Source of the DNA: Aselliscus stoliczkanus
Lineage: Eukaryota; Chordata; Mammalia; Chiroptera; Hipposideridae
Length of the DNA: 64,000 nt
Direction: 5' to 3'
NCBI GenBank assembly: GCA_033961575.1
Contig: CM066735.1
Coordinates: 31,949,501-32,013,500, forward strand
Positions 12,611 to 24,750 of this stretch are shown one piece after another. Below the pieces are notes generated by a model. That model was not told the DNA's origin. It did no database searches and saw only the letters and a list, made by a program, of their open reading frames with translations. Each line of letters opens with the position of its first letter. The first letter of the stretch is position 1. A program made the translations under genes and the position numbers.

Positions 12611-13305
12611 CTTGCTGTCCCTTAACTGTACTGTCATTAGTGTAGGTTCTTTAGGACCTGTTTTCTTTTATGGTTCTATATCATACGCTCTTTCAATATC
12701 AACCTATATTTTGAGGTATATATATAAAATAAATGATAGTGTTTGCATTATGATACAATTACTAATGAGAGATAATATAAGGCATAATATTAGATTTCTA
12801 AAATGAATTGAATACAAGCAAACATTTCTCTGTACATAAAAAAGGCAATGTTAAATCGCTTTAGTTTTATTGTTGAAAATCTAAAAATGTATTGGCTAAC
12901 TTCACCTACAATCCTGGCCAACTTCTGCTAGTGTATACTTTCTGGAGCCAAATTTTCATAAAATATTATATAATAAACATTCTTAGATGCTAACAAGAAT
13001 ACATACATCATTAGTTTTCTCTCCTTAGATATTTTGTTTGTACCTTCCCTGGTAGCATTTTATGTTTCCAGGGAGATGCAGAAAGATAATTATTTTAATA
13101 ATACACAACTTGCTTAATGTATAACTAATTAATCTCTTTTTTTGTATTTTCTTCTAAAATATATATATACCAATTTTCTACTTACTAGCAAATTGATTAT
13201 TGTTTCTATTATTTTTATAGAATTATTAATATTAGGCAATTATAAAATTACTAATAATGAAGACATTACCAGAAATAAAAAAATTTGTTCCAAAAAATTT
13301 TTTTT
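12611..13305. other. unique AT-rich DNA
   Basis: Nothing recognised. Confidence 0.5.
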
Positions 13306-13385
13306 CCCCAGAGATTTCAGGTGTACAATTCTGTGATACATTATCTATACATGACATTGTATGTTCACCACCCAGAATAAAAATT
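13306..13385 (-). mobile_element. L1 3' terminus fragment, antisense
   Basis: gatttcaggtgtacaattct, gtgatacattatctatacat and gttcaccacccaga form the reverse complement of an L1 3' end. The same motifs recur at 26455-26525. Confidence 0.75.
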
Positions 13386-14255
13386 TTAAAGTGTGATTTC
13401 TCCAAATCAATTCTAATAATGAAAGTATGATTTACCTCTGAACAAAATGACCTGATGATGCGAACTTTTACATTATAATATGGTCTTAAATGGACTGTGG
13501 AACCACTTTACTTTCTACTAACTGTCTGCTTCAGTTTTTCATATTTTTTTCCTCTATCTTTACCAAAAACTTGATGTGAGATAGGACTTAATTGATTTAT
13601 ATTTATATCACATTTACCTTAAAGTATAGTTATATCTATTTGTTCTTAGCTTACATTTTCTAAAAGAGAGACTTCTGATTATTATTTTTTTAAATGAAAA
13701 TGTGACAGTTCTATCACCATAAAGGAAATATTTCAAATTTAATGGTACAACTCTAACAGTAGAACCAAAACATAAATAAATTATCAAAGAATGTTTATTA
13801 GTATCAGAGAAAATAGCCACAGAGAAATATGTTTTTGAATCACACAAGTAAGTATAAAATATGTCTGAATCATTTAGAAGTTCAATTTCTATAATTTATT
13901 TCGACACCTCAAAATAACTCATGCACATGGTAAAATACTAACTAGTACATATCAAGGTATAATGAGAACAAATGTATTTTGCCCCAGACATTAAAATCCT
14001 GTTCTATTGATTGGAGGTAATTACTTTTAAGTATTTTTGTTTTTAGTATTTTAGTTCTTATCATTATTCTGATGTATGTATCCCTTCACTGATTATATAT
14101 TAATTATAGCCAATATTTACTAGCTATTTTGAAAGATAAATTTTAGTTTATTGCACTACCCTAACTGCCACCTGCCAATGATGATAGTCAACTATTATTA
14201 CAGTTAATCTCTTTGTGATTTTTGTAACTTTTAAATATGTGTTTGGAAGCAATTC
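13386..14255. other. unique AT-rich DNA
   Basis: Nothing recognised. Confidence 0.5.
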
Positions 14256-14760
14256 TCCATGGTGTTTCTCCAAGTCTTAATCTTTTCAAGCAATCATCCT
14301 TGGACCCTAGATAAAGTGTTTACTTCCAGGTTAGTGGACCGATTTATTTAACTTCAAGGTAGTGAGTCCCCCTGCTTCTTCTAGGAGAGAGTTTCTATCC
14401 CAGAGACCCACTGTGTGCAGTGTTCCACTAGGCTGTTTCAGCATGGCCCCTGTGGGATAGAAGGACGATGAGAACCCATGGGAATAAGCAGCTCATGCTT
14501 CTTGCTGTTCCATGAGTAAGAAACTGTCTAAGATGTTCAGGGTGTTTCACTTCCTTACTGAATTTATGGAAATGTATGTGGCAAGCAACATGCCAGTTTC
14601 CTACAACCACTTGCCCTCCACTTGGTAGGTTTCTATTCTCCACCTTCCTGCCAGTTCAGACCTGGTGTAAGTCTGCAGTACACTTTCATCTGTAACTCTC
14701 ATCACTTGGACTCCTACTCTGTATCCACAGTTTTTTGGATTCAATATCCTTTTTCTCATG
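14256..14760. other. unassigned moderately GC-rich block
   Basis: GC content rises against the AT-rich flanks. It contains no microsatellite and no family I can name. A minus-strand 71-codon frame (14428-14643) is present but I do not recognise the product. An old LTR or DNA-transposon remnant is possible. Confidence 0.3.
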
Positions 14761-16880
14761 TTGTCTCCTTTCATTTTCTTGAATATATCCTATAATATAT
14801 TCTTAAAAGAGATGTATGAATGGTAGGCTTTTTGAGAACTTCAGTATCAGAAAAGTTTTTATTTGATTTTAGGGTCAGTAAATAGTATAGCTGAGAAAAA
14901 TATCAAATTATCATATTCTCTTAGAAATTGAAAGCATTGATGTTTAGTCTCCTAATTTCCAATGCTGTTGATAAGAAATATATACTTTATATTACATCAA
15001 TGGCTATAATAACTTAAAAATATATAATAAAGTATTATAATGATAATATTAAGGGTGTACTAACAAACTAAAAAAGTGTACCTACCAGAAAATCCAAAGC
15101 TATATATTAACCTAAATAGGAATTTGACTTCCTCCAAATGTATATATTTTAATAATTCATTTTTCACCACTTATTCTTTTAAAGATGCAAGATCAATAAG
15201 AAAAGTGGCATTGATAATCAAAAACAATGAGCAACATATTCTAAACTAATACCTATATATTAATATTATTAGTGATTCACATACTATAAGCATGAAAATA
15301 TCTCTATATATCTTTAAAATAAACTCTGTATAGCAGTTACTTCCATCAGATAATTTTCTTACAGGTTTTAGTTACATTTAAATATAACGAATATGAAGTA
15401 TACAATGATTTGTTTAAAAAATGTTTTATCTTTAGACATATTATCAAAACCTTTTGATGTTCTAGTCTATTCATATGGTAAATATAAAGTATTGGTAAAG
15501 TTACTTAACTAGGTCAGGCAAAATAATTTTTATTGAAATTCTGCAACTTCAGGCATTACTTCTTTCAATAAGGTTTTAAATTTGCATCTGGCCTAATATA
15601 TTTTGTCTGTCATTTTGCATATATCCCGTGTACTAGATCAAGGTCTACAAATTGCATTTCTAAAAATTGTGATCATAATAAAGTCTTCTATTTAAACCTA
15701 AGTGTCCAGGGAGTCCATGAATCCTTGTGCTTCAACTCACATGTCATGATCAGATATCTATGTGCTTATATTAGTAATCCTGCCAGTGAATTGGACTTTG
15801 ACCTTGAAAAAAATAGCAAAACACTCTAATTTTTAGTCTCCTATTTTGTAATGTAGTTAAACTAAAATTCACTATGTTTAAAGATTAAGTTAATGTATGT
15901 GTATAATGTACTTAGCATAGTACCTAAATTATAACTTTTATTTATTCCGCAAAGATCTCTATATTTCAAATATCTGGGATCTCCTCCACTTGGAAGCCCA
16001 AAATTAGCTTACATAGTTTCATAGATGTTGGCAGCAAACAGGAGATCCTAGATTCGAGACAAAGGCTGGTTGCTCACAACACAAAGTTCACCTTCAGTAT
16101 CAAACAGGTGTGATGTGGAACCACTCAGGGTGATGCTGTGCACACAGTGGGTTTCAATCCCAGCTGAGAAACCCCAACCTCAGGAAACCTCCAGGCATAA
16201 GGAGGCTGATAGCAAACATGTACAGTGTCTTCCCCAGAGGAAGATCTCATCTTGACTTTTCTGTACAGCTTTATATCTGCGCTCTGCTCTGTAGGTAGAC
16301 AGTAGTTCAATTTCCAAAGACCATTTGTTCTACAAATGTCATTGCAAAGACAGTACAAGGACAAAAACTGTTACAATATTGGTTAACACAAAAGAAACGC
16401 ATAGAGAATTGTCTCTCAACAATATTATTAACAAATTCTTCCAGGCATCCTAGTAAATACATATCTGTTGAGCTTTTTGGTTCTTCTTTGCCTTCTTCTT
16501 CTTTTCTTTTGTGTCTTCCCCTCTTACCTGTCCTTTTGAATTTGTACCTCTTACCTTTTCTGAGTTCTACACTCTTCACCAACAACCAGCCCTACTCCTT
16601 CCATATTCTACAGAGCCATGTTTATACATGGTGGTCAGAAAATAAGTGTTGAAATTAAGTGATTGTGTTGATGAATTTATTGATCAGGAATCTAAATAAG
16701 TGTTTGAAAAGTGAACCTTAGAGAAGGGACATTAGAGTTTTGTATACTGCAATTCTCAAAGCACAGTACATATCCCAAATAGATACTTGAGTTAAAGACT
16801 TAATTTCAAAGAAGGTTTATTGAGAAAATATTAGTGCAGCAAGCCCTTTATTTTAAGGTAATTATGAGTATTGCTGAGTT
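14761..16880. other. unique DNA
   Basis: No gene or named repeat recognised. Two minus-strand open stretches (16125-16364 and 16307-16585) overlap in different frames and look like chance. Confidence 0.45.
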
Positions 16881-17049
16881 TGAAGCTAATTTTTTTTTTT
16901 TTTAGCTGAGCCATCCTGCCACCTGTTGGTAGCTCAGCAGCAGCTCAGCTCAGGCTGGGCTTCGAACTGCTGTTGCTTAGAACTCAGCTCGCACTCTTGA
17001 GCGAGCTCTTAACCAACTGAGTCACTCAGCCTGCCCTGAAGCTAATTTT
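16881..17049 (-). mobile_element. tRNA-derived SINE, second family (copy 1)
   Basis: The reverse complement starts agggcaggctgagtgactca and has gttggttaagagctcgctca, aagagtgcgagctgag, an internal gctgagctgctgctgagc segment, ggcaggatggctcagct and an A tail. The insertion at about 16894-17036 is flanked by perfect TSDs tgaagctaatttt (16881-16893 and 17037-17049). The tRNA-like head resembles the short SINE, but its body is different. Confidence 0.92.
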
Positions 17050-17276
17050 AAAAATTGAAATGACTTTAAGTCAATTTATAGACAATCATTAACTGAGTAA
17101 ATAGTATAACAGCAAGAACTTAGAATCTTAGCATCTTGGTTTGATTCCTAGTCTATTGATTATTTATAGTCATGTTATGAACCCCCAATAAATTGTTACT
17201 ATTATTGCAGGAAAGAGACAACTATTTACTGGAAATAAATTGCTTCAGTTTTTATTTCTCAGAGAGACTCTTTATT

Positions 17277-17413
17277 TCTCCTTTACTTTTTTTTTTTTTT
17301 TTTTTAGGGCAGTGTCACTGGCCCTCATGTGTGGGACCCGAACCGGGGCTTCTGGCTTCCCAAGCCAGCGCTCAACCACCGCACCACTGTACAGGCCCCT
17401 CTCCTTTACTTTT
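17277..17413 (-). mobile_element. short tRNA-derived SINE (copy 3)
   Basis: Poly-T tail, then agggcagtgtcactggccct, ggacccgaacc (B box, antisense), and aagccagcgctcaaccaccg. Perfect TSD tctcctttactttt at 17277-17290 and 17400-17413. It inserted into the antisense L1 5' region that continues on both sides. Confidence 0.95.
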
Positions 17414-18271
17414 GAAGAATAATTTCACTGGTTGTAAAATTTTAGTTTGGCAAGTTTTTTTGTTTGTTTTTACTTTAAATATTTTAAACATTTTACTTCA
17501 ATCTTCTTTTATTTATATTGATCTGATAAAAGTTGGCTAGAATTCTCTGTTTCTCTGTAGGTGAGCACTCCCCACTCAAGCTTTCTTTAACATTCTTTGT
17601 TTTTTACAGTTGAATATACATGTAGTTTTTCTGTTTTTGTTTCACTTTGTATGTTTATTTTGCTGGATGTTTTCTGAACTTTTTGAATCTGTGATTTGGT
17701 GTCTGTCATTAATTTTGAAAAGGTCTTGTCTATTATCTCTTTAGATATTTTGCTATCCTGATCTCTCTTTCTTTTTTTGCTTTTCTCATTAAGAAACTAT
17801 TATAGCTTTTGATAGTCCCATTGTTCTTGGATGTTCTGGGTGTTTTGTTTTTATTTATTTTTTTGACTTTCATTGTTTGTTTGTTTGTTTTTCCTTTTGC
17901 ATTTTAGTTTAGGAAGTTTCTGTTGACCTATTTTAAAATTCACTGATATTTTTCCTTAACTGTCCAGTTTACTGATGGCCTATTGAAGACAGTCTTCATT
18001 CCTACTACTGTGATTGTGTTTTGTTTTGTTTTTATTTCTACTACTTTCTTTTGATTCTTTCTTCTATTTTTATCTCTATGTTTATGTTAATCATTTGGCT
18101 TTTCATGTTCCCTCTTCTCTACTATAGTCTAACATACTAATCATAGTTATTTTAAATTCCTTCTCTGATCATCTCAATATCCAGTCAAATGACACTGACT
18201 CTCATGATGGGTTACTTTGCCTCTTGAGATTGCATTCTAATTTTTTCAAACTTTGCCATGACGTGTAATTC

Positions 18272-18281
18272 GTCCTCGTCG

Positions 18282-18317
<36 letters not shown>

Positions 18318-18330
18318 GTTGTTGTTGTTG
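18272..18330. repeat. (GTT)n microsatellite
   Basis: GTT trinucleotide run with one TTTGTT interruption, starting from CGTCGTC. Confidence 0.95.
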
Positions 18331-19620
18331 AAAGCTGGAGAGAATGTGGAGGGTAGTAAGCATCGAGGTAAATAAGCCATTAGTGTTGGATTATGGTATT
18401 ATGGCTAGGATTTGAGCTGTGTCTTGTGATTACTGTAGCTATAGGCATCAGCAATTTCAAATTCCTCTTATGTCATCCTTTTGTCCTTTCATCTCTTAGA
18501 GAGCTCCCCTTTGTACTACTCCTCAGAAACACTGAGCATTTGGCAGCTCTTTCAGTTGCTATTTACCATTATTATTATTGGAAGCATGTTAGAGAGCTGG
18601 TAAGGTGTGGGAGAGCGGATAGTTTTCTAATTTTCTGATTGTCTTAGATTTTCAGAGTACCTGTGACTAAGGAAGTGATTCTGTCCCTCTTCCAGGCACA
18701 GAGGCTTTAAAGGTTCCTGACCCCTATTCACTTCTCCAACTACAGATTTCACAATCTACTTCTCTAAAGTTCTAGACCCTGTCAGTTATGGTATTTATTT
18801 ATTTATTTGTTGATTGGTTGGTTTGCTGATTTAAATAAAATAAGAAGGTTGGAGGAGGTTGGATTTGGAGGAATTTCCTTCCTGTCACTGGAAAAAGGCT
18901 CTGGCAAAGATTTTTCCCCCTGGAAAGTAGGCCTCTGTTATGGAGGAAACTCTGGGCTTATTTCAAATCTCTTTTCCTCTCCTACCAGAGCCACAAAGTG
19001 ATATTCCCTTGGTTTTCTAGAAGGCAAGGCCATGACGTATGGAGACTCCATAGGACAAAATGCCCCAGGAGTTTCTCATGATCATGCTATTCCATACCCA
19101 GCCTCCAGCATTTTGTCAAAATCACCATTTATGTGTCCCTATCAGTTTATGCCTCCAACAGCTTCTTCTCCAATCCAGCACATCATGCCTGTGTCTCCCT
19201 TTCCTTTCCCTGAGTTTCCAGAGTATCAGCATTGCCCTTGGGGGAAGTCCTTATCCCTGTTCCCCAGAGATTAGTAGTTTGTCAAGGAAAAGTGGCTGAG
19301 AAAATGGCACGGATGGCCACCCTTCCATTTCTGCTGCCAGGGACATATAGAGAGGTTTTTGTTTGTTTGTTTATTTTTTGTTTATTTGTTTACTTCCTCT
19401 CCATGAGAACACTGAGGGGTTCCTGGAAGAAAGCCTTACAAAAGTGGAGCCCCTCCCCCTTTGACTTCAGCTTCCAGGAGTTTCATTCTCAAGATAGTCC
19501 ATGCTCAGCCTCCAGCAATATGTCAAAATTGCAGTTTACGTGTTTCTACCTGTTTATGGCATCCATCAGTTTACCTGTGAAGTAATAAATCTCAGGTGAT
19601 ATATCTCTAGATTTGTCCAA

Positions 19621-20840
19621 CTCAGATTTCAGGGTGGTGGCTTGCCATATAACCCCAGTTCTCTGAAGGGTCCAGCAAAGCAAATGATTTTAGTTTTGTC
19701 TGTTTTTTCTTGGTATAAAGATAGAGGAAATGACTATTAAGCTCTTTAAATGTTGGATCTGAAACTTGAAGTCTAAAAATTACTTTTGAAGTATAAATCT
19801 CCACACAATTGTTAATGAATCATTAGTTATTGCTATATAATTTGAGTATAATGCTCACCAGTTGTCTTTTGAATATAGGATGACACTGTGACTCAATGGT
19901 AAAAAGAAAAAGATGCAATGATATTTCTTCCCATAAATAATATAGATGTTTGAATGTGTTCAACTTGTGACCTAGATATTCTAGAAACCAATAGCACATA
20001 TGTGTAAAAAAGCAACTGCACATTAGAATTTAGTTAGAGCTCTGAAAAAGAGGAAGGAGACCCAAAGATCTTAATTTTTGCTGGTTCATTAAATGGCCTT
20101 ATACTTACTACTATGAGTTTTGACTGTGATGCAGTTTTGATTGTAACTCTGATTGCTTTATCTCAACAGACCAAAGTATCACCACTTTGCATTTTGTAAA
20201 ATGAACAGCACTGTTCTTTTAACCATTTCTGCTGATCCTGCACGATCAACCACCAGAGAGGACTCCCAGGCATTTCTCCTCAGTTGCTCAGTTGAATCAA
20301 ATTGAGAGCTCTGCTCCATTAGCTTGGGAGCGGCAGCTTTGTAATTTCCTGAATAATTAATGAAAACACAGACTCACAGTTCTTCCTTCTAACTGAAAAT
20401 TTGTTTTAATTGATTTTCTTAGCGTACAGTTGTTCTTTAAAAATTTATTACAAAATTAAGGCTTAATTATCAAAAGTATAAAATTCACTAAAGCCACTAA
20501 TGAGTAAGCATAAATCATGTCAGGGCATCATGGCATAGTAAAGATAATAATGGAGACATTTTGTACAATTTTTGACCAGAGATCATTTTATTTGGTTTAG
20601 ATAGGTCCTGATTCCAAATAGTTTGGGGAATTTACACATAGAATAGTGTCATTGTTTTGCTTCACTTTGTAGGATTAAAGGAATAAATCTATATTAATAG
20701 AGTTTGACTTTTTCAGCAAGGTAATCTTTTGTCATGATTAATAAATAGATACAAGGATAAAAAAGCTTATGACCTAGAATACTGTTTCCCAGAGGAATTT
20801 GAGTTTTCCAAGGTTTGTTTTATGATCTATATTTAAATAT
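19621..20840. other. unique DNA with a possible conserved noncoding element
   Basis: No gene seen. The 20165-20430 part is non-repetitive and has TAAT-rich homeodomain-like sites such as gaataattaatgaaaac, described in findings. Confidence 0.4.
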
Positions 20841-20842
20841 TA

Positions 20843-21315
20843 TGGGGCTGGCCGAGTGGCTCATTAGTTAAGAGCTGGCTTAAGATGCCAGCAGCCTCTG
20901 CTCGGATCCCACATATGAGGGCCAGTGACACTGCCCTCTACAGCTAAGATGGTGAACAATAGCTTCACCTGGAGCTGGGCTGCTGTGTGTCCCTGGGACA
21001 GCATAGCTGCAGCCCCTGCTGCAGTAGGTTGCCATAGGCTACAGTGAGTGGCCAGCAGCCAGCGTAAGGAGCTAGCAGCCAGTGTGAGCTGCCAAGAGCC
21101 CCTGTGAGTGGCCATCCAGAGGCCAGCGACCGATCTGCCTCATCCGAGAAGTGTGCAATGATAATACCAACATGGGCCAGTGAAACTAGACTGAAGAAGA
21201 AAAGGGCAGCAACATGTCTGTTCCCCTTCCCTGGTTCCCCAATGCTGTACCCCTCCCCCAATTCCCCAATAAAATCTTTAAAAGTAATAATAAGAAGAAA
21301 TAAAAAAAATTATGA
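20843..21315 (+). mobile_element. long composite SINE (copy A)
   Basis: The head ggggctggccgagtggctca, aagagctggcttaagatgcc, ctcggatccc and gagggccagtgacactgccc matches the short SINEs. Instead of an A tail it continues with ctacagctaagatggtgaac and a body of about 300 bp. The body holds five 20-bp tandem units at 21026-21125. After caacatgggccagtgaaact comes a C-rich segment, then ccccaataaaatctttaaaa and an A-rich tail. Copy A lacks a 14-bp piece (between gtgaa and aactagactg) that copies B and C have. Possible short TSD attatg. Confidence 0.9.
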
Positions 21316-21626
21316 TCAGCCCCCTGAGAGAATGTGGTATATATTTTAAAAGAATTAAACTTAAACCTTATAAACCCAGGTTATTCCAGATGATTCTCAG
21401 TGTTAAATATTTCAGAAATTTTCTATACATAATGTGTAGTTTCAGAATTAAGGAGAAAAATAAAAGCCAGAATTATGCAGTAGTTTGTAGTTAACTCTTT
21501 TTTTAAAATTACAACTGAAATGCAAATAATAATTTCCAAAAAATAGTGTCATTTATGTCTTAATCAAATTACCATATACCTATATGCATATAAAAATAAT
21601 AAAATTTAAAACAGTAATTTTTTCTG
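21311..21626. other. unique AT-rich DNA
   Basis: Nothing recognised. Confidence 0.5.
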
Positions 21627-21628
21627 GC

Positions 21629-21669
<41 letters not shown>

Positions 21670-21675
21670 TATATA
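21629..21675. repeat. (TA)n tract
   Basis: Alternating AT run directly left of the mini-mariner copy. Confidence 0.95.
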
Positions 21676-21745
21676 GTTGGAAAAGTCTTTTCGCATTTTT
21701 GCAATGAAAAACATAGAAAAATACATCATGACTTTTCCAACAACC
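21676..21745. mobile_element. mini-mariner-like MITE (copy 1)
   Basis: Hairpin-like element: left arm gttggaaaagtcttttcg, core catttttgcaatgaaaaaca, right arm catcatgacttttccaac ending aacc. The left arm is more decayed than the right. It shares its core and right arm with the copy at 26284-26360. Size and TIR-plus-palindrome design match miniature mariners such as MADE1, with a different sequence. It has no coding capacity. TA-rich flanks are consistent with TA target choice. Confidence 0.75.
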
Positions 21746-21836
21746 ATATATACATATATTATACATATATATGATATATATCATATATATATCTAAATAT
21801 CAATATATATTAATGTATTATATATATATATATGTA
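21746..21836. repeat. (TA)n-rich tract
   Basis: Imperfect AT dinucleotide runs directly right of the mini-mariner copy. Confidence 0.9.
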
Positions 21837-24750
21837 GTTAAGAAAATGTTTGCTTTAACATGAAGCTCCTCTGAATTTTAGTTATTCACGTATTTCTTTC
21901 AAAAATTAGTCTGTGGTACTTAAGATTGTTGATATTACCATTAAAAGCATTGTAATTACTTTATGCTTTAATGTATTTTTTATTATTATTATCTACCTAC
22001 TATTGATATTTTGGAACTATAACTAAACATAATTATTTTACTTTTTTTACCTTTATTATTAGCATGTGCTGTTCATTTATCTTAATCTATAAAACTGTTG
22101 AGCAGCTTTTTTACCTTTTATTAATGATTTAATCTTTAATATATAAGAGTTTATTAATCAGTAATCACTTACTGTGAGCCAAATGCCTTCTCAAAAATCA
22201 TGGCATTTCATTCCCAATATATAAGACTTATAAACCATTCGTCTTAAACTGTGGCTATATATTAAACAAATAATAGTGCCTTTTTTGTAGTAATTACTGT
22301 AGCTTAGACATTGCCACTCATACATCCGTTTGCACCCTTTTGGAACATACCGCTGAATTATATCCTGCTAATTTAAATCGTATTTCCTTTTCAACTCTCT
22401 TTTCTGCCTCCTTCCCATGCATACTATAGCCACATGGACTAGAGACAGGAAAATTCAATTTTCCTTATAGTTATTTTGTGATCTTCATCCAGAACATCAG
22501 TGGGCAGGGTGATTTAAAACAGGAGCATAGGCTCTGTTATTCTGCAGAATGTCTAATCAGATTTAGTCATAATTTATTTATTTAATAATAATTTCACTCC
22601 AGGTTCTGCAAACTTCAAGAAGTGTCTACTTTATAGTTCTCAGAAAGGGCTTTTAACTAATGTTAAAGTTGCAGAGAGGGGTTTAAACTGGTTCACTCTT
22701 AAAGCTCCATAGTCATGATCCAAATTACATAGAACTGCAGTGTTCATCATGATATTTATTTAGAAGCTCAGTTTTTATATGTGATAAATATACTTGTTTT
22801 AATGGTAGAATCATGTATTTAATTATAGTTATCCTGAGATATTATCAATCTAGAAAGCATGTGTCCATGTAATATGGAATTGCTGATATAATGATAAGGA
22901 TTAATGAGGATTAAAAACCCATTTTATAGAGAACATTTGAATATGTAGGTATTCCATTAGCTGATATCTGATTTAATAGAAAATACTTTTTTAGAAGTAT
23001 ACACATGACTTATATTCATCTTTTGTTATAGGTATATATTAAGTATTACAATTTTAATGCAGTGTTTTCTTTTCTTAAAATGTATATACCTTTTTTGGCA
23101 CCCTCTGTATAATAATAAGAAATAATAATTCCATGTTATATAATTGGATTTCTTTAATTTTTTTTCTCTCCTGGATTATACTAGAAGGTTTAGCTGTTCA
23201 TTTGTTTTCTGTACTGGAGTTGTTGCACTTATTCTGATGTGATATTCTGGCTCATATTAATAGATTTAAGGAGAACTTTTTTGTGAACTTATTGACAATG
23301 CTAATTGTTTTGTATTATGACCTCTGTATGAGTGCTGACAGGCAATTTTTCTTTCTGGATTTGTTTGTGATTTCCTGAAAAACAAAATAAGCAAAATCTT
23401 ACCATAAATATCATACTTATTTAGAATATATTCCCTTTGAGATTAGGAAAAAATGTAAGAATATCCTTTGCTATCTCAAAGTATTATTAGAAATGTGGGC
23501 CAGTTATTTAAGAAATTGTATTAAATATGGAGATTACAAGAAAAAAAATCCATTGCTATTAGCAAATAATATAATTATTTCTATAAACTTCAACAAAATT
23601 TGAAAGTTTAAGAAAAGAAATAAAACTTCAGAAATATCCAGAGATTAACTGTAGAAATAAATTGCATTTCTCTATACCAAATATAATCAACTTGCTAATA
23701 TAGGTAAACACAAGTTTAAATTCTCAGTACAAAGAAAATCTCTTAGAATGGAATGCAGAAGAATTTTAAAGAGAAAATAATATATTATATATATTAGAAG
23801 ACAATGAAACTGTATCTGAAAACTTGAATATAAATATATCGCAGTTTTCAGTAAAAATATTTAACATTGTAAAGGTATTTGTTCTAAATTAATCTACAAA
23901 TGTACTACATATATAATCAAAATTATAATATGCATTTTTGAAATTACAGAAAAATATTCTAAATTTTACACAAAGTCAAGTTTACTAAAGAATAACATAG
24001 AGAAGGGGCCTTAACAGCTACTATGACATAATAAAAAGTGTAGTTATGAAAGCAGAAGCAGCATGTATAAGTGAATCAATACATTAGAATATAATAATAA
24101 TTCAGAAGCAATGTGAATATGAGACTTTGATATATATGGAGAAATACAGTTAACTTATAATTTTATGTTGTACTCTACTTGAATGAAAGGCCCAAATTTG
24201 AAAAGCAAAACTATAAAGTTAATAGAAGAACATACAGAAAATATCTTTAATTCTAGAATATGGAAGGATTTTTTAACAGGATCCTAAAAATTAAAACTGA
24301 GGGTGAAAAATCATCAGACCTTATTACATCATATTACATCCTTATTACATAAGGATTTCCATTCACAAAAGGACATCTGGTAAACATATATGTGACAGCA
24401 TAAGAGATATTTAAAATGCTCAAATTTTAGAAAACATTAATATTATATAAAAATTCCGTAAGCCAAGGAAAAAACATAGCCACTAAAAAATGTGACAAAT
24501 GTCATATATATGTTTGTATGTGTATATTTGTGTATATCTGCGTGTATATAATATGATGAATGACTACAGTTTAGAAAGTCATGGAATAAGAAAAGAAAAG
24601 GATCATTTCTAAAACAAAAACATTTATATGAAGTACAACAAGCAAAATCAATATTATGTCTCTGAAGTATATGAAAATATTAAAATGCATAATTGTGGGG
24701 AAACAAAACGAGTATAGAGATCTTCTCTGAAGGGGAAACATTGTCAGCAG
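21837..24750. other. unique AT-rich DNA
   Basis: Nearly 3 kb with no gene or repeat I can name. Homopolymer and AT-rich runs only. Confidence 0.5.

Larger units (their letters stand above)
17221..19620 (-). mobile_element. 5' portion of an old L1 (L1M type), antisense
   Basis: Long T-rich stretch with phrases typical of reverse-complemented L1M 5' sequence: aataatttcactggttgtaa, tttctgttgacctattttaa, ttaaattccttctctgatca and gggttactttgcctcttgag. It continues through a GC-richer 5'UTR-like part to about 19580. The only long open frames are on the opposite strand or short. It is interrupted by the short SINE at 17277-17413 and a (GTT)n run. A near-duplicate block about 407 bp apart lies within it (19070-19160 and 19477-19570). 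Confidence 0.65.

Noticed and set aside
17193..17540. 115-codon plus-strand ORF
   Set aside because: It runs through the poly-T tail and body of an antisense SINE.
19032..19585. Overlapping plus-strand ORFs of 79-117 codons
   Set aside because: They lie in antisense L1 5'UTR-like sequence and differ only by frame; GC-richer DNA explains them.
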